This document shows, one piece after another, positions 1-9,900 of a DNA stretch of 43,860 nt. Within the stretch, counting starts at the first letter, position 1, and the number at the start of each line of letters is the position of its first letter. The notes under the pieces are model-generated. The model was not told the DNA's origin. It saw only the letters and a list, made by a program, of their open reading frames with translations, and ran no database searches. The stretch comes from Acidobacteriaceae bacterium. Its GTDB lineage: Bacteria > Acidobacteriota > Terriglobia > Terriglobales > Acidobacteriaceae. Where the stretch lies: assembly GCA_027365415.1 (NCBI GenBank), contig DAHXNK010000006.1, forward strand, positions 1 through 43,860, given 5' to 3'. Position numbers and translations under genes: made by a program.

Positions 1-234
1 TGCGGCGCGAATACCCGGAAAGAGAAATCCGAGCAGGCCAACGGTGACAGCAATGTGCATGAAGAGCATCCGACGCTTGCCGTCTTCGGTGCGGGCCAAC
101 ATCCCCAACGCTCCAAGAACGATGCCGAAGAATGCCGGGATCAGCGCCGTTGGCGCATGGCTACCCGTCGCGATAAAGACCGCAACACCCAGCACGATCA
201 GAAGGACTGCAAAAAATACTGTTGTTTTCGCCAT
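1..234 (-). CDS. small membrane protein, partial (C-terminus beyond window edge)
   Basis: Seventy-eight codons are visible, reading leftward from an ATG at 234 and open to base 1, so the C-terminus is missing. The visible part has a hydrophobic helix at about residues 5-22, a Pro/Gly-rich turn (APTALIPAFFG), a second helix, a basic loop (ARTEDGKRRM) and the start of a third helix. It resembles small uncharacterised integral membrane proteins; no catalytic motif is seen. It lies 86 bp downstream of the SCO1 gene on the same strand and may be the last or a later gene of the copper-linked cluster. The function is unknown and the cluster membership is inferred from position only. Confidence 0.6.
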   Translation of the reverse strand, partial: MAKTTVFFAVLLIVLGVAVFIATGSHAPTALIPAFFGIVLGALGMLARTEDGKRRMLFMHIAVTVGLLGFLFPGIRAA

Positions 235-320
235 GATGTTTCTTCTCCTATGGTTCCCTTGTCCTTCAGAATAGCCTGTCCCGCCAAGTCCGGGAGAAAA
301 ATATTCCGCCCAATCATGCG

Positions 321-1262
321 CTATTTGCGCTGCTTCTTTTCTGCCATCGGCAGCAATGCGCGTTGCGCGTCGTGGAATACCTGCTCCGGAGTCCATTCGT
401 TGGTTGGATACCAGGCGCGCACCTTGCCATCCGGCCCAATCACCGCCGTCGATAGCGAATGCGCCAGCGTCTTTCCCGGCCCCGGCGTAAGGCCCACATC
501 AAACCACTGCAATAGGGCTGCAAGCTCCTTGGGATTGGGCGCGGCAAACTCCCAGTGTTGAAATTTCTCCTGGGTAAAGCGCTCGGTGTATGCCTCGCCG
601 TAGCCACGCAGCACGGCAGGCGTGTCATAGCTGGGGTCGAAACTGATGCTGAGCAGATGCGTCTTCGCGTAGAGCCTAGGATCAGCGGCCAGCATCTTGT
701 CCACGGCGGCAAAGTTGCGACTCATGCGCGGACAGTAATCCGACAACGGGCAGCGCGTGTAGATGAACGTGATCAGCAGCGCCTTACCGCGATATTGATC
801 GAGATGAATGCGATGCCCGCTCTGATTGGTCAAAGTAAAATCTGGAACCGGATCGCCAGCCTGCGGAGTGTGATATTGCGTGGTGGGTTTGTAGTCCAAT
901 TGGGACTGCTGCAAAATGTCGATCTGGCTAAGTATCGGGGAGGCATCGTTGACCGTAAGCTGCGCGCGAATCTTGTCCCCGGCGTGTAACTCGGAGACCT
1001 CCATCGGATTGGCCAGCGCATAGGTCATCGTCATCGGTTCCATGAAGCCGGGGATATTTTCATTCGTTAATTGAACCTTCCCATTGGCTGCATCGACGGA
1101 AACAATCACGCCACGCAGGTCATAAATCTTGCCAGACAAAGGATTGACGGCCACGGAAGATTTTTCTTGCAAAGAGGTATGCCCGCAGCCACAACACAGC
1201 GCAGCAACAGCCAGGATGAGCGGAAAAAGAATAGCTTTCATTGCGTTTGCATCTCGGTTCAC
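321..1262 (-). CDS. CusF-like domain fused to SCO1/SenC copper chaperone lipoprotein
   Basis: The 313-residue product has a signal peptide ending in a Cys cluster (C23, C24, C26), so it is probably a lipoprotein. Residues about 45-115 resemble the CusF-type copper-binding fold, including the Met-rich stretch PGFMEPMTMTY. Residues about 135-300 form a thioredoxin-like SCO1/SenC domain. Its metal motif is C171-x5-C177 (CPLSDYC), rather than the usual CxxxC, with the partner His at 268 (LAHSLS). SCO1 proteins deliver copper to the CuA site of cytochrome c oxidase or act as thiol-disulfide reductants outside the membrane. The GTG start at 1262 overlaps the receptor gene's stop by 4 bp (GTGA); an internal ATG at 1241, just before the hydrophobic core, is an alternative start. 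The overlap implies co-translation with the upstream receptor. Confidence 0.88.
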   Translation of the reverse strand: MNRDANAMKAILFPLILAVAALCCGCGHTSLQEKSSVAVNPLSGKIYDLRGVIVSVDAANGKVQLTNENIPGFMEPMTMTYALANPMEVSELHAGDKIRAQLTVNDASPILSQIDILQQSQLDYKPTTQYHTPQAGDPVPDFTLTNQSGHRIHLDQYRGKALLITFIYTRCPLSDYCPRMSRNFAAVDKMLAADPRLYAKTHLLSISFDPSYDTPAVLRGYGEAYTERFTQEKFQHWEFAAPNPKELAALLQWFDVGLTPGPGKTLAHSLSTAVIGPDGKVRAWYPTNEWTPEQVFHDAQRALLPMAEKKQRK

Positions 1263-3598
1263 GGCTTACTTCCTCTATGGAACAGCCTATCGTAGTGGAA
1301 GCGATAGCGAACTTCTCCATAGATTTCAAATGGAGCGTTGTAGTGAAAACCACCAAAGGTCAGGCTGTTATCCAGCAAGACGCGATGGTTGGTTACATTG
1401 GTCGCATCCACGGAAATGGTAGTGCTCTTGCGAAAGGTCTTTCCCGCCGAAAAATTAAGACTGGTGTCGTGCGGAAGATACTCCCCCGGATACTCCGCAT
1501 TTGGATCGCCATTATCGAAACCTGATCCATAGTAGAGATTGGTCGAAGCGTAAAACTGCGCGGGAAGCGAGGCATCGAAGCCAACATTGAGTGTGTTCCG
1601 CTGGTCGTGATCGAGCGGCGTGTAGTTGAAGCCCGTATTGCATTGCGGAGCCGTGAAAGGATAGCAAACGAGTCCGCCGGTAATCGCGCCTCGCTCCTCC
1701 GCAAGCTGGTTGGAGTAGGCCAGATGCGCCTGACCAAATCGCCACAAGGTTGGCGAATGAATCGTCAGTTCCCATCCCTGGATCAATGCTCCGTCGAAGG
1801 TGATTGGGAAAAAGATGTTGGACTCGCCTACATTCGAGTGATCGAGAAAATTGTTTGCGCGTGTCTCGAAGTTATCCGCGTCCAGCAACCATCCATGCAA
1901 AGGAATCTGCACCCCAAACTGATGCTCTTCATCCCTCTCCCCATGCAAGGGAAGAAACGCCGTGTTGGTGCTGTTGGCATATCCGATGAGTGGGCCGGAG
2001 GCTGTTACCAGCGGCGGCGGCTGATAGTAGCGCCCATAAAAAGCTCGGAAGACCCAGTTAATTTTTGGCACCTGCACGGCAATTCCAAATCGAGGATCGT
2101 TTTCAATTTCGGTAAAGTTAGCTACAAACTGAGAGGAGCGAAATCCGGCAATCGCCGTCAGCCATCGCGTCACTTTGTAGTTGTCGGAAATATATTCTTC
2201 GGTCAATCCTCCCGCAGCTCCAGTGTGGAGAAGAAAATTTTGATAACTTCCATTGTTAAAGATCGCGCCAAAAACATCGCTGTCATGCTGCCCAAAGGAA
2301 TAAAATCCTGCCTCCAGGGTATGGCTGGCAACCTGCGTGGTCAGCGATGCCTGTAAACCTGCATAGTTCGAGGCGCGATCCGAAGTTGTGGCAACAGGGA
2401 AATCCGCTGCGCTCGGCTCATAGTTCGCGCTGTTGTAGTGATAGTACGGCGACACCTGTAGAAATGTCGTGGGGTTAAATGTATGCACCCAAGAGAACGC
2501 CGAGAACCCATCCACCTCATGCTGGCCATCGCGCAGCCCGCTGGAATTATATTGCTGATTCTCGTAATCATTCGGATTAGGATCATAAGGAATCTGAAAA
2601 TAATCCGCGCGCAATTGTGACACGAGCCGAAACTGATCCTTCGGGGTGCGGTTATACACAAATGATGAAAATCCTCCGTATCCATTGGCCGCATCGTGAT
2701 ATGGCTTCGCAATGGGCGGCATCAATCCATAGTTCGTTCGGTTCCCATTCGCGCTGGCGTAGTAGGCAAATTTTTCTGTATGGCTACCAAAGTTGATCTG
2801 GTCGTTGGTCTGGTCATAGTTACCGAAGCTCGTAATCAACTCCGCCTGATTGTCGCGTTCAAACCCCGTGCGCGGCGAAACATCGAACACACCATAGGTG
2901 CGGTCGCCAACATCAGCGTTGTAACTGCCGCGCTGAACTTCTAAGTAATCAATATCCTTCGGATCGATCTGCGGGCCGAGATTGCTCGCGATATTCGTGT
3001 TGGGAATCTCCACGCCATCAATCTCCCAGCTCACCTGATGCCCACCGCGCACATGTAACATGTCATGCACCATGTATGCGCCGGGAACATACTCCGTAAT
3101 CATCGCCATGCTATCGGTTCGATCTGCTCCTGGCGTTCGCGCAATATCCATTCGATTGACCAAGGTTGTAGGTGTCACGGAATCAACATTGGCCACCGTC
3201 GTCTGGGATGTTACTTTCACCGACTGCTGCACGCTGCCCACCTGCAAGAGGAAATGGAGGATCGAAGAATTGTCCGAAAACACCGTGACCGTCTGCTTCA
3301 ATACATCAAAACCATTGCTGGTGATGGTGACCGTGTAATCTCCTAGCGGAATGGTGAGGAAAGAAAAATATCCATCCTGGTTGGTACGCGCTGTCTGGCT
3401 GAAGACAGAGTGTGCAGCATGGATCGTGACCGTTGCATCTTGGATAGGCCGATGTTGCGGATCATGTACGATCCCTTGCACCTCTCCAAACACCGTGGCC
3501 CGCGCCGGATTTACGCACAGCATACATAGCAGAACGATAGAAAATACAGCCTTACATGACGTACACAAAACCGCCTCCGCCGCCACATCTGTGGCCAT
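1259..3598 (-). CDS. TonB-dependent outer-membrane receptor with carboxypeptidase-regulatory-like N-terminus
   Basis: After a signal peptide ending near NPARA, about 80 residues form a CarboxypepD_reg-like beta-sandwich (EVQGIVHDPQ, TNQDGYFSFLTIPLGDYTV). A plug domain follows (HVRGGHQVSWEIDGVEIP, IDYLEVQRGSYNADVGDRT) and then a long beta-barrel rich in aromatic residues. Such receptors import substrates across the outer membrane using TonB energy. The ligand cannot be read from sequence, but the neighbours (Cys/His/Met peptide upstream, CusF-SCO1 downstream) suggest copper or a copper complex. I chose the ATG at 3598; a GTG at 3637 would add 13 residues. The 3' end overlaps the SCO1 start. 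The barrel end is reached and no frameshift was seen. Confidence 0.85.
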   Translation of the reverse strand: MATDVAAEAVLCTSCKAVFSIVLLCMLCVNPARATVFGEVQGIVHDPQHRPIQDATVTIHAAHSVFSQTARTNQDGYFSFLTIPLGDYTVTITSNGFDVLKQTVTVFSDNSSILHFLLQVGSVQQSVKVTSQTTVANVDSVTPTTLVNRMDIARTPGADRTDSMAMITEYVPGAYMVHDMLHVRGGHQVSWEIDGVEIPNTNIASNLGPQIDPKDIDYLEVQRGSYNADVGDRTYGVFDVSPRTGFERDNQAELITSFGNYDQTNDQINFGSHTEKFAYYASANGNRTNYGLMPPIAKPYHDAANGYGGFSSFVYNRTPKDQFRLVSQLRADYFQIPYDPNPNDYENQQYNSSGLRDGQHEVDGFSAFSWVHTFNPTTFLQVSPYYHYNSANYEPSAADFPVATTSDRASNYAGLQASLTTQVASHTLEAGFYSFGQHDSDVFGAIFNNGSYQNFLLHTGAAGGLTEEYISDNYKVTRWLTAIAGFRSSQFVANFTEIENDPRFGIAVQVPKINWVFRAFYGRYYQPPPLVTASGPLIGYANSTNTAFLPLHGERDEEHQFGVQIPLHGWLLDADNFETRANNFLDHSNVGESNIFFPITFDGALIQGWELTIHSPTLWRFGQAHLAYSNQLAEERGAITGGLVCYPFTAPQCNTGFNYTPLDHDQRNTLNVGFDASLPAQFYASTNLYYGSGFDNGDPNAEYPGEYLPHDTSLNFSAGKTFRKSTTISVDATNVTNHRVLLDNSLTFGGFHYNAPFEIYGEVRYRFHYDRLFHRGSKP

Positions 3599-3672
3599 GT
3601 AATGATTCCACTTCCCAATCGACACACAGGCCGACACGGCACCCCAAAGAGCGCAACAAAATGGCTAAGAAG

Positions 3673-4038
3673 TTACAGGAGGAAAGCAGGTGGGCCGCGA
3701 GGAGCGTACAACGAAGAATGCTGCGTGTCTGGAGTCGGACGCGCAGAAAGGGAATCCAGCATGGAAACCGGACGATACGCTGAGATACCGACCGCAGCAT
3801 GTAAAAACGACGATGTCGTGGTCACTGCATGGCGCAGACGCGCATACGGACAGGGTTGTGCCATCCAGGAGATGGGCGCATCCATGCCAAGGGCCATTTG
3901 CATCATCATGCAATGATGCGCGCCATGTGCGCGGCAACAGACGGGAATGTTGGCCTGCGCTTCGGCCTGCGCGACGAGCGGCTGTATCGGCAGAATACCG
4001 GTCAGCAACAGCAGGAACGTAGCCGCAAGCCGTCTCAT
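3673..4038 (-). CDS. small secreted Cys/His/Met-rich protein, putative metal binder
   Basis: This 121-residue protein has a clean signal peptide (two Arg, a Leu-rich core, cleavage near VAQAEA). A compact motif follows at residues 33-48: VCCRAHGAHHCMMMQM, with C34, C35, H38, H41, H42, C43 and four Met, plus C63 in QPCPYA. Such a cluster of soft ligands is typical of copper-binding peptides. The rest is low complexity, with Ser, Thr and Pro. It is the first gene of the leftward receptor-SCO1 cluster, 74 bp before the receptor start. I recall similar short CC-x2-HG-x-HHC proteins in acidobacteria but cannot check this here. Function in copper binding or sensing is inference; the motif itself is plain. 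Confidence 0.68.
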   Translation of the reverse strand: MRRLAATFLLLLTGILPIQPLVAQAEAQANIPVCCRAHGAHHCMMMQMALGMDAPISWMAQPCPYARLRHAVTTTSSFLHAAVGISAYRPVSMLDSLSARPTPDTQHSSLYAPRGPPAFLL

Positions 4039-4096
4039 CGTTCAAGTTTAACAGGCATCTCCAGAACGCAAGTTCGTTTCTATGCGCAGGTTCGCG

Positions 4097-4102
4097 TATA
4101 AA
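4097..4102 (+). promoter_or_regulatory. candidate -10 box (TATAAA) for a leaderless addB-like mRNA
   Basis: TATAAA lies 6 nt upstream of the ATG at 4109, and no Shine-Dalgarno sequence precedes that ATG. With a -10 box this close, transcription would begin at or next to the start codon. The geometry matches the starts of ligA and the mog-like gene in this window. No convincing -35 was found. Confidence 0.4.
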
Positions 4103-4108
4103 GTTTCC

Positions 4109-6967
4109 ATGCCATGCAACACGCATATCTCCGAGCGAATGACCGAGCGAGCGCTCTTTTCCCGCTTGGAGGACACGGCACATGCCCCTCTGGTTATCAC
4201 CAGCAATCCGCGAGCGGCACGCACACTACGCAGCGGCCACAGCCTTTGGCAGCAGAAAAATAAAAAAGCGGCTTGGCGCACTCCGCGCATCCTTACGTGG
4301 GATGCATGGCTGGCCGAAATGTGGGATGCACTTTGTGTCTCTGGCGCAACGCAGCAAGTGCTTGTGACCCTGACGCAGGAGCGTCTCTTGTGGCAGAGCA
4401 TCCTTCGCGCAGAAGACGATCTAGCGGCTGGCCCAATTCTCCACTCCGATTCACTGGCGGCGCTGGCGCAGGAATCGCACCATCTGCTTGAGGAATACTG
4501 CATCTCGACTTCGCGCTTGGAGCAAGCTGCCGAGGGCAAAGATGCGCTCGCTTTTCTGCAATGGCTACGCGCCTTTCAACGTCAATGCAAGGGGCGTGGC
4601 CTTCTTTCTCCGGCGGCGCTGGCACACGCGCTGGCCGCCAGTCCAGATCAGACAGGCACGATCCTTCCCCGCGAAATCCTTCTTGTCGGCTTTGACCGCG
4701 TCACGCCGCAACAGCAAATGCTGCTGCAAAAATTGCAACAGCAAGGATGTGAGCATACTTTTCTGTGGCTGACTCCAGAACAGGCCGCCGACGCAGAACC
4801 TGTCCTGATTGCAGCCGACACAATGGAAGAAGAATTGCGCGCTGCGGCCTGTTGGATTCGCAAGCGGCTTCAGAACCATCCGCGTGAACGCATTGGCGTG
4901 TTCGCGCCTTCCATCCCAGAATTGCGCGACGAAATCGACCGCATCTTTCGTCGCGTGCTAGCCCCTTCCACGCTCAATGTTCACGCATCCGCGCAGCGAC
5001 TGCCCTACGAATTCACCCTGGGCGTTCCTCTCGACACGTTGCCACAGATACGCGCAGCGCTGCTTCTGCTGCGTTGGCTCACCCAGCCCATCACCTTTGA
5101 CGATGCCTCTTTTTTGCTGGTTACAAGGCATCTGGGAGGCGGATCGCAGGATGCGCGCGCGCGTCTGGATACCGCGCTTCGAGCAGACCCACAACTCCTC
5201 GGCGGGGAACCGGAGTTCTTCTGGCTGCTGCGTCGGCTGCGAGAAAACGACACACCTGCAATTGCTCCCTTGCAGCAGAGCATGTACCGCGTCGCCGCGC
5301 TTGCAAAGGACGCTGCCATCTTCTCGGACACTGCTTCTACAGGCAAACGACGCGCGCACGCGGAGTGGCGCGAGATCATCGACCCCATCTTGCGCGCTGC
5401 GGAGTGGACGCTCTTGCAGGCACAAACCAGCGCGGAGTTTCAACTGCTGGGGCGCTGGAATCGAATGCTGGACGAACTCTCAACGCTGGATGCCGTCGAA
5501 GATGCCGTCTCCTTTGCCGCCATGCTGAATACCCTTGAAAACGCCGCATCCCGCACGCTCTTCACCCTAGAAACGCAGGATGCTCCCGTACAAATCATGG
5601 GCATTGCGGAGTCGGCTGGAATGATCTTCGATGCAATTTGGTTTTTGAACGCATCCGCCAGCACATGGCCGCCGCGCGGTCAGGCGCAACCGTGGATTCC
5701 CTGGATATTGCAGCGACAGGCTTCCCTGCCTTATGCCGACGCGCAGGCGGATGCTGACCACGCATATCATGTCACCCAGCGCGTGCTGTCCTCCTGTAAA
5801 GAGGCCGTGTTCAGCTTTGCAATGGAAGATCCGACAGAAGAAATCGGCGCGGCCCACGCGCCAGCGATGGAGACTCGCATCTCTCCGCTGATTCTTGATT
5901 TATTTCCTGAGAGTCTTCCCGCCCAGGCGCGGCAATGGCTCCCGGAAATCGCGTTCAGCGCAGAATTGCGCGCAACGGACGAGACCCTTGCCGCAGATAG
6001 TGAGTTGCCGGTTCCATTCACAAACATCAAGGTGCGACGAGGCATCCGTTTTCTGAAAAAGCAGGCGGCGTGTCCGTTTCAGGCATTTGCGGAGCTGCGC
6101 CTGGACGCGGCGGCCATCGAAGAACCCTCCCTCGGTATCGCGGCTCGTGTGCAGGGCAGCGCCGTGCATGAGGTGCTGCGCGATTTCTGGACGCAAGTAA
6201 AAACCCAATCAGCCCTGCGTTCTCTTTCGACAGAACAACGCCGCGCCATTCTCGACGCGTGCATCCAACAAGCGCTGAACAAGTTTCCGGCACATAGTCC
6301 GCTGGAGAAAGCCCTGCTCGCCACGGAAGCGGAGCGGCTTTGCGAGCGCCTGCTTGCGTGGCTGCAAGTGGAGGAGCAGCGTCCTGATTTTTCCGTGGAG
6401 GCATGTGAGAAAAGCATTTTGAATGCTGCCATCGGGGGTGTGCAGTTTGATTGCCGCATCGACCGAATCGACAAAGTGGGCAACGGTCTTGCGCTGATGG
6501 ATTACAAAACGGGCGCGATTCATGCCTCGGCCTGCGATGGCGATCGCCCCGATGAACCGCAGCTTCCCGCCTATGCGGTGCTGATGCGCGACGCCCTCGC
6601 GCCCGATGTATCTTTGCGCGGAGTAGCCTTTGCCAGCCTCCAGGCCAAACAGCTTGACTTCAAAATCATCCATTCCCTGTCGCAAACATTTTCGACCGCA
6701 GACCCGAAGAATCGAAAATCGCGTGCGCCGATTCTGGCGACAGAAGAAGATTTTTTGTCCAAGATCGAGCAGTGGAATCACACGCTCACGCAGCTTGCCG
6801 ATCATTTTCGCGCCGGAGATGCTTCCGTCGATCCTAAAATCCCTGGAGTGACCTGCACCTACTGCGCGCAGGGAATTTTCTGTCGCATCAAGGAGACCCA
6901 GCTTGCTCCCGAAGATGGGAACGACGAAGACGCAGAGGAAGACGATGGCGCAGAATCGGAATCCTGA
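4109..6967 (+). CDS. AddB-like DNA repair nuclease with iron-sulfur staple
   Basis: The product (about 952 residues from the ATG at 4109; an in-frame ATG at 4082 adds 9) resembles the 'probable DNA repair protein' AddB-like family. Using numbering from 4082, the C-terminal RecB-type nuclease has the motif CRIDRID, then D807-YKTG, then Q827-LPAY831. Four cysteines, C664 and C925-x2-C928-x5-C934, match the order and spacing of the AddB 4Fe-4S staple. The N-terminal half is helicase-like in layout but I see no Walker A motif, so any ATPase activity should come from the partner. The downstream gene is the UvrD/AddA-type helicase, overlapping or nearly so. The pair is expected to process DNA double-strand ends for recombination. 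It is transcribed divergently from the copper cluster. Confidence 0.85.
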   Translation: MPCNTHISERMTERALFSRLEDTAHAPLVITSNPRAARTLRSGHSLWQQKNKKAAWRTPRILTWDAWLAEMWDALCVSGATQQVLVTLTQERLLWQSILRAEDDLAAGPILHSDSLAALAQESHHLLEEYCISTSRLEQAAEGKDALAFLQWLRAFQRQCKGRGLLSPAALAHALAASPDQTGTILPREILLVGFDRVTPQQQMLLQKLQQQGCEHTFLWLTPEQAADAEPVLIAADTMEEELRAAACWIRKRLQNHPRERIGVFAPSIPELRDEIDRIFRRVLAPSTLNVHASAQRLPYEFTLGVPLDTLPQIRAALLLLRWLTQPITFDDASFLLVTRHLGGGSQDARARLDTALRADPQLLGGEPEFFWLLRRLRENDTPAIAPLQQSMYRVAALAKDAAIFSDTASTGKRRAHAEWREIIDPILRAAEWTLLQAQTSAEFQLLGRWNRMLDELSTLDAVEDAVSFAAMLNTLENAASRTLFTLETQDAPVQIMGIAESAGMIFDAIWFLNASASTWPPRGQAQPWIPWILQRQASLPYADAQADADHAYHVTQRVLSSCKEAVFSFAMEDPTEEIGAAHAPAMETRISPLILDLFPESLPAQARQWLPEIAFSAELRATDETLAADSELPVPFTNIKVRRGIRFLKKQAACPFQAFAELRLDAAAIEEPSLGIAARVQGSAVHEVLRDFWTQVKTQSALRSLSTEQRRAILDACIQQALNKFPAHSPLEKALLATEAERLCERLLAWLQVEEQRPDFSVEACEKSILNAAIGGVQFDCRIDRIDKVGNGLALMDYKTGAIHASACDGDRPDEPQLPAYAVLMRDALAPDVSLRGVAFASLQAKQLDFKIIHSLSQTFSTADPKNRKSRAPILATEEDFLSKIEQWNHTLTQLADHFRAGDASVDPKIPGVTCTYCAQGIFCRIKETQLAPEDGNDEDAEEDDGAESES

Positions 6968-9900
6968 ATTGAGCGAAATGAATATCCCGCCACACATCGC
7001 GCCGGACGCGCAGCCGGACGACACGACCCAGCGCATTATGGCGCTGGATACCGAGCGCTCGTTTCTTGTCGAGGCATCGGCTGGTTCCGGCAAAACGGAA
7101 TTGCTGATTCAGCGCTATCTGAAACTGCTGGCGCAGGTGGAGGAGCCGGAAGAAATTCTCGCCATCACCTTTACGCGCAAGGCCGCTGCCGAGATGCGCG
7201 ACCGCATCTTGCGGGAGTTACGAACGGCAGAAAAAACGGACGCGAGCAACGAACCTTCACCCCACAAACAACAAACGCGCGCGCTGGCAGCGGCGGCGCT
7301 GGAGAACGGACAGCGACGCAACTGGAATGTAACACGCCAGCCGCACCGTATGCAGGTGCGTACCATCGACTCCCTGTGCAAAGACATCACCTCACGCTTG
7401 CCCATGTTGGCGCAGATGAAAGCGGGCACGCAGCCGATCACAGATGCCTCGGAGTTGTATTCCACCGCCGCGCAAAATGTATTAAAGCAACTGGGCGGCG
7501 ATGACGGAAAATTAAATGAAGCCATTCGCGTGCTGGTGCTGCATCTGGACAATCGTCTGGAACGCGCTGTGCAATTATTAGCCAACTTGCTGGCCACGCG
7601 CGACCAGTGGGGACATGTTCTGCCCATTGACAAAGAATCCCACGATGCGGGATTGGAACAAATCGTCCACGAGAAATTTGAGCTGCCCTTAAAGGAAATC
7701 CATGCGTTCGCGTGTCGGTCGCTCGAAAAATCTCTAGGCCATGCGACCGCAATGCATATCTTCTCGTTGATGCAAGATGCTTCCGGTTATCTGAAAAGAG
7801 AAAACAAGAAGAATCCCTTTGCCGCCTGCCTTGCATGGACGGAGCCTCCCTCGTACCACGCGGAAGATGCGGAGCATTGGGCCGTCGTTGCGGATTTCCT
7901 GCTGACCCGCGAGGGAGAGTTTCGCAAGAGGGTCGATGTCGCGCTTGGCTTTCCGCCGAAAAGCCCGCGCAAGCCGGAGATGCAAGCGCTGCTCGCATCC
8001 CTCGCTGAAAACACCGCGCTCCTTCAGGCATTGCGCGGTCTGCAAACGCTGCCTCCCATGCAGTACACCGTGCAACAGCGCAAGGTGCTGTGCGCCAGTT
8101 TTCTGCTGCTGCGTCACGCTCTTGTTCAATTGAAGCTCGTATTCGCGCAGGAAGGAAAAACGGATTTTACAGAGTTACTTCTGGCTGCACAGCAAGCCCT
8201 CGCGGACGACACCAACAGTATTGCGCTGGCGTTGGGAACAAAAATCCAGCATCTTCTCGTGGACGAGATGCAGGACACCTCCGTGACGCAGTTTCATCTG
8301 CTTCGGCATCTGGTGCAAAGCTGGGATGGTTTCAGCCAGACAGTCTTTCTTGTCGGCGATCCGAAGCAGTCCATCTATCGTTTTCGCCAAGCGGAAGTGG
8401 CGTTGTTTGCGCTCGCGCGCGATTTTGGGCTGGGAGATGTGCAGTTCGAAACGATTTCTTTAACCAGTAATTTCCGTTCGCAACAACGACTGGTGGAAAC
8501 AACCAATCAGTATTTTGCACAGGTCTTTCTGGAAACCACCGACACCGACAACATCCACTTTCACCCTTCCCTGGCCGCAAATCTGGAAGTGTCCTCCGAC
8601 GCATCTTGGGATCGGGTTCATTGGCATCCGCTAATCAATGCAAAGCAAAAATCAGAACCCGATGCGATGAACCCTTCCCTTGTTGAAGCGCAGACACTCT
8701 GCGACGTGATCGAAGGGTATCGCTCCGAGGATCAGGCAAACGACTGCCCGCGCAGCATTGCCATTCTTGTCAGCAACAAGCGCCACGTATGGCCCATCCT
8801 GAAAGAAATGCAGCGGCGCAAGATTTCCTACCGCGCCATTGAAATGGATACACTGACAGATCGGCAGCCTCTGCTCGATCTGCTGGCCATCACACGCTGC
8901 CTGCTGCACGCTGCGGATCGGATCGCGTGGCTGGCCGTGCTGCGCGCGCCGTGGTGCGGATTGACGCTGGCCGACCTGCACATGCTCTGCGGAACCGAGG
9001 ATGCGCGGTGGCAATCCTGCACAGTTCCAGAACTGCTGCGCGAACGACTCTCTCTGCTGTCGGGCGATGGCCAGCAACGCGCCGAGCGTGTTTGGAGAGC
9101 GCTGGAGCAAGCCCGTTCGCTGTTGCCGCAGGAGCGTTTATCTTCGCTTGTCGAACGCATCTGGCACACGCTGGGAGGACAGGCTTGCGTTTCCGCCAGC
9201 GAGCTGCTCGCCATCGAGCAATTTTTCACGATGCTGAGTGATCTGGAAATGGAGGGCGTTCGTCTTACAGCTACACGCATCGAAGAACGGATGCAGAAGC
9301 TCTACGCGCCAACGCCTGCGCAGGAAAAAGGCTCCGTGGAAGTGTTGACGATGCACAAAGCGAAGGGGCTGGAGTGGGATATTGTTCTGCTTCCAGGCCT
9401 GCATAATAAACCCCGGAACGATGATCCCAAGCTTTTGGCGTGGGCAGAAGATATCCAGCCGACACCAGAGGGAGCATTGGAATCCAGATTTTTTCTGGCT
9501 CCGATCCGTCATGCGTCGGAAGAGAAGGAGCCAATCGGAGCATACATTCACCAGCGGATTGCCAAGCGAGAGAAGGAGGAACGCAAGCGCTTGCTGTACG
9601 TTGCCTGCACGCGCGCGCGCCGGGAATTGCATCTGTTCGCAACGCTTGCGCGAAATGAAAACGGGGAGCTTGCCCGCCCCAATGCGCGGTCTTTGCTGCA
9701 CATTGCGTGGCCGTTTGCAAAAGAGATGTTTACGCAGCAACCGGAGCAGTCCGATGCCGCCAACAATATTCTGACGATGCCCGCGCCACGCCTGCAACCT
9801 CGCTCCGGTATTGCAGCAAGCCTGGTGGCAGAGGCCCAACCCGGAGAGGCTCCACGCCTTCCTCTGTCCAATTTTCGTCGCTTGCCTTCTGGATGGACGC

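Noticed and set aside
1607-2356. Long plus-strand reading frame opposite the TonB receptor
   Set aside because: It lies antisense to the receptor, has no family motifs, and its composition is Arg/Ser-rich as expected of a shadow of GC-rich coding sequence.
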